Shown here one piece after another: positions 17,506-24,233 of a DNA stretch of 64,000 bases. The notes beneath the pieces were generated by a model. It was not told the DNA's origin, ran no database searches, and saw only the letters and a list, made by a program, of their open reading frames with translations. Numbering within the stretch: position 1 is the stretch's first letter; each line of letters opens with the position of its first letter. Position numbers and translations under genes: made by a program. This stretch comes from Rubrobacter indicoceani (lineage in GTDB: Bacteria; Actinomycetota; Rubrobacteria; Rubrobacterales; Rubrobacteraceae): NCBI RefSeq assembly GCF_003568865.1, contig NZ_CP031115.1, positions 1,550,001 through 1,614,000 on the forward strand. The letters are read 5' to 3'.

Positions 17506-19386
17506 TTACGCGCCAGTCATGACCTCCTCCCGCTCCGGGCTGCGATGTCCGTTGCTTAGAGCATCCGATTCCTTGACAACACCGCCCGTAGGGTCTGAAA
17601 CGTCGTTGTCGGTGTTGCTAGTGTTGTTGGCGTTGTCTGGTTGGTCTACGCCGTCTACGCCGTCTACGCCAACAACACCGTTTGAAGGGTTAGAGCGGCG
17701 TAGACGAAGCACCCGCTTGCTCTTCCCGTTGTCGTCCTTACGCCATCCGCGAGAGACGGTGAAGGCCGTTCCGGTGCGAGCGGTCTTTTTTAGAGCCTTC
17801 GTGAGTTCGTCCGGTCGTTCGGGCAGTACCCCGCAGTCGGCTTCCGTGAGCTTATCGAAGAGTTCTTGCGGTGTGCTTTCCCACTCGCCTCCGTTTTCGT
17901 TCAGGAGTTCGGATACCGCGTCGCGGAGAGTCATCATCTCCCTGCGTTCGTCGTCGTCGAGCGGTGAAGCTAGAAGAGCGGTTGCGTCCAGCGTCGTATC
18001 GCCCTTCCACTCGATGCGTACCGACCCTCCGGCGGATTCTTCGAGCGTGAACACGAGGCTCGGTGCCGGAGCAGCAAGGTTACTCTTTAGACTAGCTAGC
18101 ACCCGCCTTCGCTCATCTTCTGGATGCTTTGCCAGAAGCAGCGCAGAGCGAGCCGCCCCGACGATGCCGATGCTCCCGCCACCCCGGTACAGGGGATTGC
18201 CTCCAGCGGTCTTATTCAGATGACGCACCACGCACACGCTGGCTCCGGTCTTCTCCGCGAGCTTCGCCAGCGGCGCAAGCGCACGGCGGACGTCCTGATC
18301 CTTGTGTGCATCGTGTTCGCCGGAGAGGAAAGCCATTATCGGGTCTACAACAACCAGCTTCGCCCCGATGCGGTTTATCCCGTCTTCTATGAATCGCAGG
18401 TCTTCCGGTATCGAGACGAGCCGCTCTGTATCTCCGACGGGGATAGTAGCGAGTGCAAGCACCCGGCTTAGATCCGCTCCGGCGGCATCCAGACGAGGCC
18501 GGATGGTGTCTGCGAGGCCGTCTTCGGCGTTCAGAAGAACAACGCCTCCGGCTTCGCACGGGGTTCCATCGGGGAACGGTCTTCCCACGCTAACCCTTGC
18601 AGCGAGATCCGTTGTCATCGCAGACTTGCCGCAACCCGGATCGCCGTCTATCAGGGTGAGCTTACCGAGGGGTATCCGTCCTTCCCAGAGCCAGCGGACT
18701 TCTTCCGGCTCCACATCGGAGAGCATCACCCCGACTTCCCGGTTCTCTCCGGCTTCGGAGAGCAACGCTCCGGGGTTCCAGACAGGAGAGGCTTCGAGAG
18801 CTTCCCGGAGGTCTTCCGCTTCGTCTGCGAACCCAGCCTTGAGCGCGGGATGGTCTGCTGCATCCTCTTTCTCACGGGCGTGAAGCCAGCGGAAGACCCG
18901 CACCTCCGAAGCCACGCCCTGTAAAGCTTTTGCGATGCGTTCCATGTGCTTCATGCCGATACCATCATTATCCGGCCAGAGGATCACCCGACGGCCACGC
19001 AGCACTTCAAGAGCCTCCGGCTTCGGCGTACCAGAGGCTCCGGTAACAGTTCCGAGCGCACAGAAGCCAGCGTCGAGCAAAGCATCAGCAGCTTTCTCCC
19101 CTTCGCCGACTACTACCGAAGTATCGGGTTGCTCTTTCAGGCGTTCGGAGCCGTAGAGCGGGAGCGTGTCGAGCTTGCGCCCGGCAAGACCCCAGCCGTG
19201 CTCTCCCGGCAATCGCCACTTCACTTCCTTTCCCCCGAGGGTGTCAAAGCGGACGTGTTCGGCCTGAACCTTTCCGTATCGGTCCCTGATTTCCCACACC
19301 ATACAAGGCTCAACACACTTGGAGACTCTGCGAACGCCTGCACTTCCCTCTCCCGACGTTCTTAAATCTTCGTCTGCCGGAGGCAT
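17506..19386 (-). CDS. TOPRIM primase / RepA-like replicative helicase of the element
   Basis: The 626-aa protein combines a TOPRIM-type primase region (VVVGEGEKAADAL with Glu95-x-Glu97, and PDNDG with Asp139/Asp141) with a RepA/RecA-like hexameric ATPase (Walker A DGDPGCGKS near 247-255, Walker B LVVVDPIMAF, RHLNKT). A C-terminal helical region follows, ending in a Gly-Val-Asp and Asn/Asp/Thr-rich linker. Such fusions replicate plasmids and satellites. It lies 42 bases after the excisionase-like gene. The likely role is autonomous or rolling replication of the excised element. N-terminal zinc-ribbon cysteines typical of full primases are not evident. Confidence 0.85.
   Translation of the reverse strand: MPPADEDLRTSGEGSAGVRRVSKCVEPCMVWEIRDRYGKVQAEHVRFDTLGGKEVKWRLPGEHGWGLAGRKLDTLPLYGSERLKEQPDTSVVVGEGEKAADALLDAGFCALGTVTGASGTPKPEALEVLRGRRVILWPDNDGIGMKHMERIAKALQGVASEVRVFRWLHAREKEDAADHPALKAGFADEAEDLREALEASPVWNPGALLSEAGENREVGVMLSDVEPEEVRWLWEGRIPLGKLTLIDGDPGCGKSAMTTDLAARVSVGRPFPDGTPCEAGGVVLLNAEDGLADTIRPRLDAAGADLSRVLALATIPVGDTERLVSIPEDLRFIEDGINRIGAKLVVVDPIMAFLSGEHDAHKDQDVRRALAPLAKLAEKTGASVCVVRHLNKTAGGNPLYRGGGSIGIVGAARSALLLAKHPEDERRRVLASLKSNLAAPAPSLVFTLEESAGGSVRIEWKGDTTLDATALLASPLDDDERREMMTLRDAVSELLNENGGEWESTPQELFDKLTEADCGVLPERPDELTKALKKTARTGTAFTVSRGWRKDDNGKSKRVLRLRRSNPSNGVVGVDGVDGVDQPDNANNTSNTDNDVSDPTGGVVKESDALSNGHRSPEREEVMTGA
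17621..17678. repeat. 12-bp inverted repeat enclosing three 9-bp tandem repeats
   Basis: GTGTTGTTGGCG (17621-17632) and its perfect complement CGCCAACAACAC (17667-17678) flank about three copies of TCTACGCCG (17645-17671). The tandem repeats encode Gly-Val-Asp triplets in the C-terminal linker of the primase-helicase. They may be only a low-complexity linker, but iterated repeats plus an inverted repeat inside a replication gene also resemble a replication origin. Confidence 0.6.
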
Positions 19387-19428
19387 GCGTCCTCCTAAGA
19401 TCAGGACGCCGTTTGTACCGGCGACCGT

Positions 19429-19623
19429 TTATTTCTCATCGTTTCTCATCCAGCGATCCAATTCGACTCTCTGGAATCGAACCGCTCTACCAACCCCGTA
19501 CGCTTCCAGATTCCCCGCTTCGACCGCACGCCAGATCGTCGTGCGGTTTAAGCCCGTGTACTCTGCCGCTTGAGCGTACGTCATCCACACCCGCAGACTC
19601 TCCTCAGTCCCTGCCGTCACCAT
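19429..19623 (-). CDS. Excisionase-like HTH (MerR/BldC-type) protein
   Basis: The 64-aa protein is a winged helix-turn-helix of the excisionase type: MTYAQAAEYTGLNRTTIWRAVEAG is the HTH and NLEAYGVGRAVRFQRVELDRWM is the wing and last helix. An excellent GGGAGG site precedes the ATG. It is the first gene of the primase transcript and lies close to attR, opposite the integrase end. Such proteins direct excision (Xis) or activate replication genes. I prefer the excisionase role because of its location. Confidence 0.8.
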   Translation of the reverse strand: MVTAGTEESLRVWMTYAQAAEYTGLNRTTIWRAVEAGNLEAYGVGRAVRFQRVELDRWMRNDEK

Positions 19624-19698
19624 GCGTCACCTCCCGTTGGCCTCTGTTTCTCAAGTTCCCAAAGGGTACCACAGTTAAAGTATTATGTGTAATTTTGT

Positions 19699-19717
19699 GG
19701 CAGCAGTAATGGCAGCA
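19699..19717 (+). repeat. Paired GGCAGCA repeats near attR (candidate integrase arm sites)
   Basis: GGCAGCA at 19699-19705 and 19711-19717, 12 bp apart, match the pair at 11169-11186 in sequence and orientation. They lie about 105 bp inside the right boundary, upstream of the excisionase-like gene. Confidence 0.45.
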
Positions 19718-19778
19718 ACGGGAGGCAACATCTGGGATTTCTGGGAAACGTACGGAACCCTGTAAGACGCGATAAGTA

Positions 19779-19806
19779 AGGGTGTTGCTCTCATCGGCAA
19801 CACCCT
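19779..19806. terminator. Strong hairpin just inside attR
   Basis: AGGGTGTTGC (19779-19788) and GCAACACCCT (19797-19806) form a perfect 10-bp stem with an 8-base loop. On the minus strand it is followed by TTACTTATC, a weak U-containing tail. It is placed where transcription of murI-tRNA-Pro-tRNA-Gly would enter the element, so it may stop read-through after the truncated tRNA-Arg half. It could also be a protein-binding site. Confidence 0.45.
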
Positions 19807-19821
19807 GAAACAATATTCTTC

Positions 19822-19866
19822 GGATTAGAAGTCCCCTGCTCTATCCTGCTGAGCTACGGGCGCAAT
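19822..19866. repeat. attR: truncated tRNA-Arg 5' half
   Basis: This copy of the 45-bp repeat contains the first 42 bases of tRNA-Arg (mature 5' end at 19863) through the anticodon loop, then diverges. It is the original chromosomal 5' half, left without its 3' half after integration. It lies 30 bases downstream of tRNA-Gly, showing that tRNA-Pro, tRNA-Gly and tRNA-Arg once formed one tight cluster. Confidence 0.93.
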
Positions 19867-19893
19867 GGGCGCAAAGAGAGGCTCTCCGGCGAG

Positions 19894-19964
19894 AGCGGGT
19901 GAGGGGAATCGAACCCCCATCATCAGCTTGGAAGGCTGGGGCTCTACCATTGAGCTACACCCGC
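19894..19964 (-). tRNA. tRNA-Gly (anticodon TCC)
   Basis: The minus-strand gene has acceptor stem GCGGGTG/CACCCGC, anticodon loop CTTCCAA (anticodon TCC, decoding GGA), T-loop GTTCGATTC and discriminator T, which is standard for glycine. CCA is not encoded. It follows tRNA-Pro by 23 bases. Confidence 0.95.
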
Positions 19965-19985
19965 ACGGTGCCGGGCCTTTCTACC

Positions 19986-20061
<76 letters not shown>

Positions 20062-20079
20062 CCTTTTTCGGCCCGGATT

Positions 20080-20958
20080 TCAGTATATCAAAGGTATGTC
20101 GGTGCGACTTCCGGCCGAGGCCTGCTTACCGGGCTTTCGGGTGCGCGGCAGTACCTCCGCGGGGAGCACGGCGTCTATGTTCTCGTCCATGAACCGACTC
20201 CCGAGCGCGGCGAACTCCTCCGGGTCGGCGCTGCACACGTACATGGCTTTTCCCTCGTCTTCCCGACTCTCCGGCCTTCTCAGGTATCCCTGCCGCGAGA
20301 GGATTCGACCTACCTCGAGGGCGGTCTGCCCGGCGGAGGAGACGAGGCGCACCTCCGGGCCGAGTATCCGGTTGATGGTCGCGCTGATAAGCGGGTAGTG
20401 GGTGCAGCCCAGGATAACCGCACCGACCTTCCCCCGCACAAGCGGCGTGAGGTACGTGTGAGCGGCGGCCTCAAGCTCCGCGCCCTCCGTGATGCCCTGC
20501 TCGATTAGCGGCACGAAGGCCGGACACGCCTGCTCCGTTACCCGTATTCCGGCGTCTATGTGTGAGACGGCCTTTGCGTAAGCCCGGCTCCTGACCGTCG
20601 CCTCCGTTGCAAGGACCCCGACGCGGCGGTTGTTCGCCTCGATGGCGGCGGCGCGGGCCCCCGGTTCTATCACCCCGATTATGGGGACGTCGAAGGAGCG
20701 TTGCGCCGTCTTAAGAGCGGCGGCGGTCGCGGTGTTGCAGGCTATTACCACCAGCTTCACGTCGAGGGTGATCAGGTAGCGGATGATCTCATAGGCAAAC
20801 CACCGGACCTCGGCGAGATCCCGTATCCCGTACGGAACCCGCGCCGTATCCCCGAAGTAGACCGTGTTTTCGTAGGGCAGTCGGTCGCGGATCTCGGACA
20901 GCACCGTCAGGCCGCCGACGCCCGAATCAAAGACGCCTATTGGACGAGGATCGCTCAC
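20080..20958 (-). CDS. murI: Glutamate racemase
   Basis: MurI makes D-glutamate for peptidoglycan by a two-cysteine mechanism without cofactor. The 292-aa protein has both catalytic cysteines, Cys74 in VVIACNTATAAAL and Cys185 in ILGCTHYPL, and the N-terminal IGVFDSGVGGLTVL signature. The start is GTG at 20958 with TATAAT only 8 bases upstream, so its mRNA is probably leaderless. It is divergent from the NUDIX gene and upstream of tRNA-Pro/tRNA-Gly. The C-terminus is about 25 residues longer than the minimal enzyme, ending in a basic tail. Confidence 0.95.
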   Translation of the reverse strand: MSDPRPIGVFDSGVGGLTVLSEIRDRLPYENTVYFGDTARVPYGIRDLAEVRWFAYEIIRYLITLDVKLVVIACNTATAAALKTAQRSFDVPIIGVIEPGARAAAIEANNRRVGVLATEATVRSRAYAKAVSHIDAGIRVTEQACPAFVPLIEQGITEGAELEAAAHTYLTPLVRGKVGAVILGCTHYPLISATINRILGPEVRLVSSAGQTALEVGRILSRQGYLRRPESREDEGKAMYVCSADPEEFAALGSRFMDENIDAVLPAEVLPRTRKPGKQASAGSRTDIPLIY

Positions 20959-20966
20959 GGCGGTTC

Positions 20967-21002
20967 ATTATATCCCCGACCGCCCCCGAGTTTTTATAGA
21001 AT
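20967..21002. promoter_or_regulatory. Divergent leaderless promoters of murI and the NUDIX gene
   Basis: On the minus strand TATAAT (20967-20972) lies 8 bases before the murI GTG. On the plus strand TAGAAT (20997-21002) lies 6 bases before the GTG of the NUDIX gene at 21009. The whole intergenic region is 50 bp, so the two promoters share DNA and probably interfere with each other. No ribosome-binding sites are present for either gene. Confidence 0.5.
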
Positions 21003-21008
21003 GCCCCG

Positions 21009-21422
21009 GTGATCGTCCACGATACACTCGAAGCCCGCTTCAACTTCCGTGTCGCCAAGGCCTGCCTGCATGGAGACCACGCTCTGGCCCGGACCACCCA
21101 ATACACGGACTTCTACGTTCTTCCCGGCGGCAGGGTCGAGATGGGAGAGGACTCCGTCTTCGCGCTGAGGCGTGGGATGCGCGAGGAGATCGGCTGCAAC
21201 GTCGAAGTCGGCAGGCTCCCGTGGGTGGTCGAAAATTTCTTCTCTCTCGAAGGCCGAAACTACCATGAGATCTCACTTATTTACAAGATGATGCCGGAAG
21301 ACCCCGCCCTCTTGAACCCGAACCGGACGCTGCGCCGTACCCCGGCAGACGAACCAGACGAACTGACTTTCCGCTGGCTGGCCCTGAACACCCTCGCCTC
21401 GAACACCCCTCAAACAACCTGA
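21009..21422 (+). CDS. NUDIX hydrolase with altered Nudix box
   Basis: The 137-aa protein carries a Nudix box at about residues 41-63: GGRVEMGEDSVFALR followed by RGMREEIGC. The consensus Gx5Ex7REUxEExGU is kept except that the first Glu of REU is Gly; the metal-binding EE pair is present. Such enzymes hydrolyse nucleoside diphosphates linked to another moiety. The substrate is unknown. It starts with GTG, appears leaderless, and is divergent from murI. Confidence 0.8.
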   Translation: MIVHDTLEARFNFRVAKACLHGDHALARTTQYTDFYVLPGGRVEMGEDSVFALRRGMREEIGCNVEVGRLPWVVENFFSLEGRNYHEISLIYKMMPEDPALLNPNRTLRRTPADEPDELTFRWLALNTLASNTPQTT

Positions 21423-21493
21423 AGCCGGACTTCCTGCACCGGGAACTCCCGCACCCGCCAGAGACGGCGAAGCACCTGATAGTCCGGGAACAG

Positions 21494-21526
21494 AAAAGAA
21501 CCGACCCTCCGAAAAGAGCCGGTTCC
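21494..21526 (-). terminator. Rho-independent terminator of ssrA
   Basis: On the minus strand, 7 bases after the tmRNA 3' end, GAACCG...CTC pairs with GAG...CGGTTC around a TTTTCG loop and is followed by TTTTCTG. Confidence 0.75.
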
Positions 21527-21532
21527 CTATAG

Positions 21533-21888
21533 TGGAGGCGGCGGGAATCGAACCCGCGTCCGCAAGTGCGTCGCCTGTGAGATTCTACGAGCGTAGCTCC
21601 CGGTTGAATTTCGCCGCGCTGGAGGACCAGGGCACCTGCCAGCGGACTAGCCCGTTTAAATGTCCCTCTTGGACCCCGGAGCCAGGTTCTTCAGAGGTGA
21701 TCCCACTTGATGACACCGGAACCCCCGAACGTGGGCTTTCAGGACCGATGGGCGCTTTTAGTTAAGCTGCCAGAGCCATTTCTCTATCGTTGGCTTGTCT
21801 TCTATGGTGCCGGCGTTTTACGAGTCTCCAGCAAACTCGGCTCGTCTCACTAGACGCTGACCACTCCCGTCGAAGCCTGTGCGCCCCC
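21533..21888 (-). ncRNA. ssrA: tmRNA (SsrA), tag ANDREMALAA
   Basis: tmRNA rescues stalled ribosomes and marks the nascent chain for ClpXP. The 356-nt minus-strand RNA has tRNA-like ends: 5' GGGGGCG pairs with 3' CGCCTCC, a T-arm with GTTCGATTC is next to the 3' end, and CCA is not encoded. The reading frame at 21762-21794 gives, from resume codon GCC, ANDREMALAA then TAA. The ALAA end fits ClpX recognition. It is downstream of smpB and rnr but has its own promoter and terminator. clpX and clpP, which degrade tagged proteins, are in the same window. Confidence 0.96.
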
Positions 21889-21899
21889 GTGAACGCTAT

Positions 21900-21927
21900 A
21901 TTTTACCACCGCGAAACATCCGTTCAA
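21900..21927 (-). promoter_or_regulatory. Promoter of ssrA
   Basis: TTGAAC (21922-21927), a 16-bp spacer and TAAAAT (21900-21905) on the minus strand place the start 6-11 bases downstream, at or next to the mature 5' end (21888) of tmRNA. Confidence 0.7.
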
Positions 21928-21948
21928 CCGGACGTACCTGCGATTCCC

Positions 21949-22401
21949 CTACCTTCTGAGCCGTTCTTTCAGGGCTCGCTGAACTTCGCGATCGACGGTC
22001 TTCTTGGCGATGTCGCGGCGCTTGTCGTAGAGCTTCTTGCGGCTCGCGACGGCTATCTCGAGCTTGATCCTCCCGCGTCTCGAATAGAGCTTCAGGGGGA
22101 TGATGGTCTTTCCGTCTTCCTGGCTTTTCCCGAGCAGGCGGTTTATCTCGCGCCTGTTCAGAAGAAGCTTACGCTCGCGGGTCGGGTCCTGGTGGACGTT
22201 GCGGGCGTTCTCGTAGGGCGAGATGTGCGCCCCGAGCAGCCATGCCTCTCCGCCCCTCACGCGGGCGTACGCCTCTTTCAGGTTTGCCCGACCTTCCCGG
22301 ATGGACTTCACCTCCGGCCCCGTCAAAGATATTCCGGCCTCGTACGTCTCCTCGATGGAGAAGTCGTGAAGAGCCTTTTTGTTGCGGGCGAAATCTGTCA
22401 T
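21949..22401 (-). CDS. smpB: SsrA-binding protein SmpB
   Basis: SmpB binds the tRNA-like domain of tmRNA and brings it to stalled ribosomes. The 150-aa protein has the family features NKKALHDFSIEETYEAGISL, TGPEVKSIREGRANLKEAY and the basic C-terminal tail (KKLYDKRRDIAKK...REVQRALKERLRR) that enters the mRNA channel. It starts 3 bases after rnr and lies just upstream of ssrA, so rnr-smpB-ssrA forms one rescue and RNA-decay unit. Confidence 0.97.
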   Translation of the reverse strand: MTDFARNKKALHDFSIEETYEAGISLTGPEVKSIREGRANLKEAYARVRGGEAWLLGAHISPYENARNVHQDPTRERKLLLNRREINRLLGKSQEDGKTIIPLKLYSRRGRIKLEIAVASRKKLYDKRRDIAKKTVDREVQRALKERLRR

Positions 22402-22404
22402 AGC

Positions 22405-24183
22405 TTACTGCCTCGATGCTTCCTTCGGTCTGCTGTTCGTCTCTGGTTGTTCGCCTTCGGACCGCTGAACGATGCGGAGTTCCGCCCGGCGCATGATGGG
22501 TGATACCTCCAGTAATTCTACCAGAACCCGGTCCCCGACCCGGTACGAGTCGCCCGTCTCCGGGTTGGAGTAGACGATCCCGTTCTCCTCCAGTTGCCAC
22601 CAGCCGGGGAGCTTGCTCGCGTGGACCATACCCGTCGCGCCTGTTTCCTCGATCTCGACGAAAAGCCCGAAGGAAGCCGTGGTTACGACCGTTCCTTCAA
22701 GCGTCTCCCCGACGCGGTCGCGCATCAGCCACATCAGGGTGTAGTCGTCGGCGGTGCGTTCGGCGATCATGGACTTCCGCTCCCGGTCTGAGATGTGCTG
22801 CGCGATCTCGCCGAGGTCTCCTTGCTGCCCTTCACCGAGCAACGCCCGATGAACCAGCACGTCCGAATAGCGCCGGATAGGCGACGTGAAGTGTGTGTAA
22901 TCCTCCAGCGCAAGCCCGAAATGTCCGTTCGCCTCGGGGGAGTAGAGGGCGCGCGGCAGCGACCGGAGGACCATGTACCGCACCGCGTCCGAGTCGGAGT
23001 CGGCGACGATCTGGCTCAGGGTCTCCGGCTCCGGCTCGACCTGCACCCCGAGCGCGGCGAGCCGCATCTGCAGCTCCCCCATCGCCTCGGCGTCCGGCCT
23101 CTCGTGGACCCGGAAGACGCCGCCGAGCTCCTGTGTGTCGAGCTTTCGGGCTACGACTTCGTTTGCAAGAACCATGAGCTCCTCTATAAGCTCGCGGGCC
23201 TCGGTGGAGCGGCGCGAGGTTACCCCGGTCGGGATACCGTCGTCGCCCATCTCGTAAGTCGGTTCCTTGCCGCCGAGCTGGAGCTTGCCGCGCTCGTAAG
23301 CGTTTTTCTTGAGCTTTACGGAGAGTTCGTAGGCGGTTCGAACAAGGTCCGGCTGCGGTATCCCGGCCCCGTCCTCGATGAACTCGTCTACCGCATCGTA
23401 GGTCAGGCGGGCGTCCGAACGGATCAGACTCCGGTACACCTTCGAGCTCTGAACCTCGCCGTCTCTGGAGAGGTCGACCTCGGCGGTTACGGTCGCCCGA
23501 TCCTCCTCGGGCCTGAGCGAACACACGCCGTTGGACAGTTTCTCCGGCAGCATCGGGGCGACGGTTCCGGGCAGGTACACCGAGTTCGCCCGCCACGCGG
23601 CCTGCTTGTCGAGCGCGCCGCCCGGCTTTAGGTAGTGCGTTACGTCAGCGATGTGGACCCACACGCGGTACCCGCCGCCGGGCTTCTCCTCGACCGAGAT
23701 CGCGTCATCGAAGTCCTTGGCGTCCGCGCCGTCTATCGTTACGGTCGAGAGGTTTCGGAGGTCTTGCCGTCCAACGGAATCAAGCGGCCTGTCCACCACT
23801 TCTCCGGCTTCTTCGGTGACCTTCTCCCGGAACTCGCGCCCGGTATGGATGCTCGCAAAAAGGGCTTCGTAGACGTTCGGGGGATGGTCGGAGGGGCCGA
23901 GCACCTTCACGACTTCGCCGCGCAGCGAGCGCTCCACCTCGCGGGTGCTGAGAAGAACGAGATCCCCCTCGACCGCGCCCTTTCGGACAGACTTTCCGAC
24001 CGAGACCGTCCGCTTCTCCTCGACGAATACGGGCTCCGCAACGGTGTTGCTGCCGTGACGTACCATAAGGGCCGGGATGCGCCCCGGCGAGCCGCTCGCC
24101 GCTTCCCGGCCCCGCTTCGGGATGCCCTTCGGTTTCGCTTTCGTGCCGCTCGCCCGTCCGAATTTCCTTTTTCTACCGCTCAT
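22405..24183 (-). CDS. rnr: Ribonuclease R / RNB-family 3'-5' exoribonuclease
   Basis: The 592-aa protein has a basic N-terminus, one cold-shock-like domain (about 38-100), the RNB catalytic domain with DGADAKDFDDAI (metal-binding Asp residues) and HFTSPIRRYSD, and a C-terminal S1 domain (EGTVVTTASFGLFVEI). RNase R degrades structured RNA and helps remove mRNA during trans-translation, which fits its operon with smpB and ssrA. It is shorter than the 700-800 aa usual for RNase R, with a reduced N-terminal region and no long Lys-rich C-terminus. Confidence 0.9.
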   Translation of the reverse strand: MSGRKRKFGRASGTKAKPKGIPKRGREAASGSPGRIPALMVRHGSNTVAEPVFVEEKRTVSVGKSVRKGAVEGDLVLLSTREVERSLRGEVVKVLGPSDHPPNVYEALFASIHTGREFREKVTEEAGEVVDRPLDSVGRQDLRNLSTVTIDGADAKDFDDAISVEEKPGGGYRVWVHIADVTHYLKPGGALDKQAAWRANSVYLPGTVAPMLPEKLSNGVCSLRPEEDRATVTAEVDLSRDGEVQSSKVYRSLIRSDARLTYDAVDEFIEDGAGIPQPDLVRTAYELSVKLKKNAYERGKLQLGGKEPTYEMGDDGIPTGVTSRRSTEARELIEELMVLANEVVARKLDTQELGGVFRVHERPDAEAMGELQMRLAALGVQVEPEPETLSQIVADSDSDAVRYMVLRSLPRALYSPEANGHFGLALEDYTHFTSPIRRYSDVLVHRALLGEGQQGDLGEIAQHISDRERKSMIAERTADDYTLMWLMRDRVGETLEGTVVTTASFGLFVEIEETGATGMVHASKLPGWWQLEENGIVYSNPETGDSYRVGDRVLVELLEVSPIMRRAELRIVQRSEGEQPETNSRPKEASRQ

Positions 24184-24233
24184 CCGGCGAGTCTAACACG
24201 GTTGGAAGATCCCCCCGGCGGCCTCTTTTCCGG

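Larger units (their letters stand above)
11073..19866. mobile_element. Integrated mobile element of about 8.75 kb in tRNA-Arg(TCT)
   Basis: The region is bounded by perfect 45-bp repeats of tRNA-Arg and contains, right to left on the minus strand, an excisionase-like HTH gene, a TOPRIM/RepA primase-helicase, a 90-aa unknown, an MmeI-like restriction-modification enzyme, a membrane-anchored unknown, then (+ strand) a SWIM/zinc gene, and minus-strand xre and tyrosine integrase genes. It separates tRNA-Gly/tRNA-Pro from tRNA-Arg/tRNA-His. Codon use is visibly less GC-rich than in the flanks. No conjugation, capsid, terminase or portal genes are seen, so it fits a self-replicating integrative plasmid or phage satellite better than a full prophage or ICE. 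Confidence 0.92.

Noticed and set aside
11073-19866. Complete prophage or conjugative element
   Set aside because: No capsid, portal, terminase, tail, lysis, relaxase or FtsK/TraB-type gene is present between the att repeats.
21532-21765. 77-codon plus-strand frame near 21.6 kb
   Set aside because: It is entirely within the antisense of tmRNA, whose ends, tag and promoter are clear.
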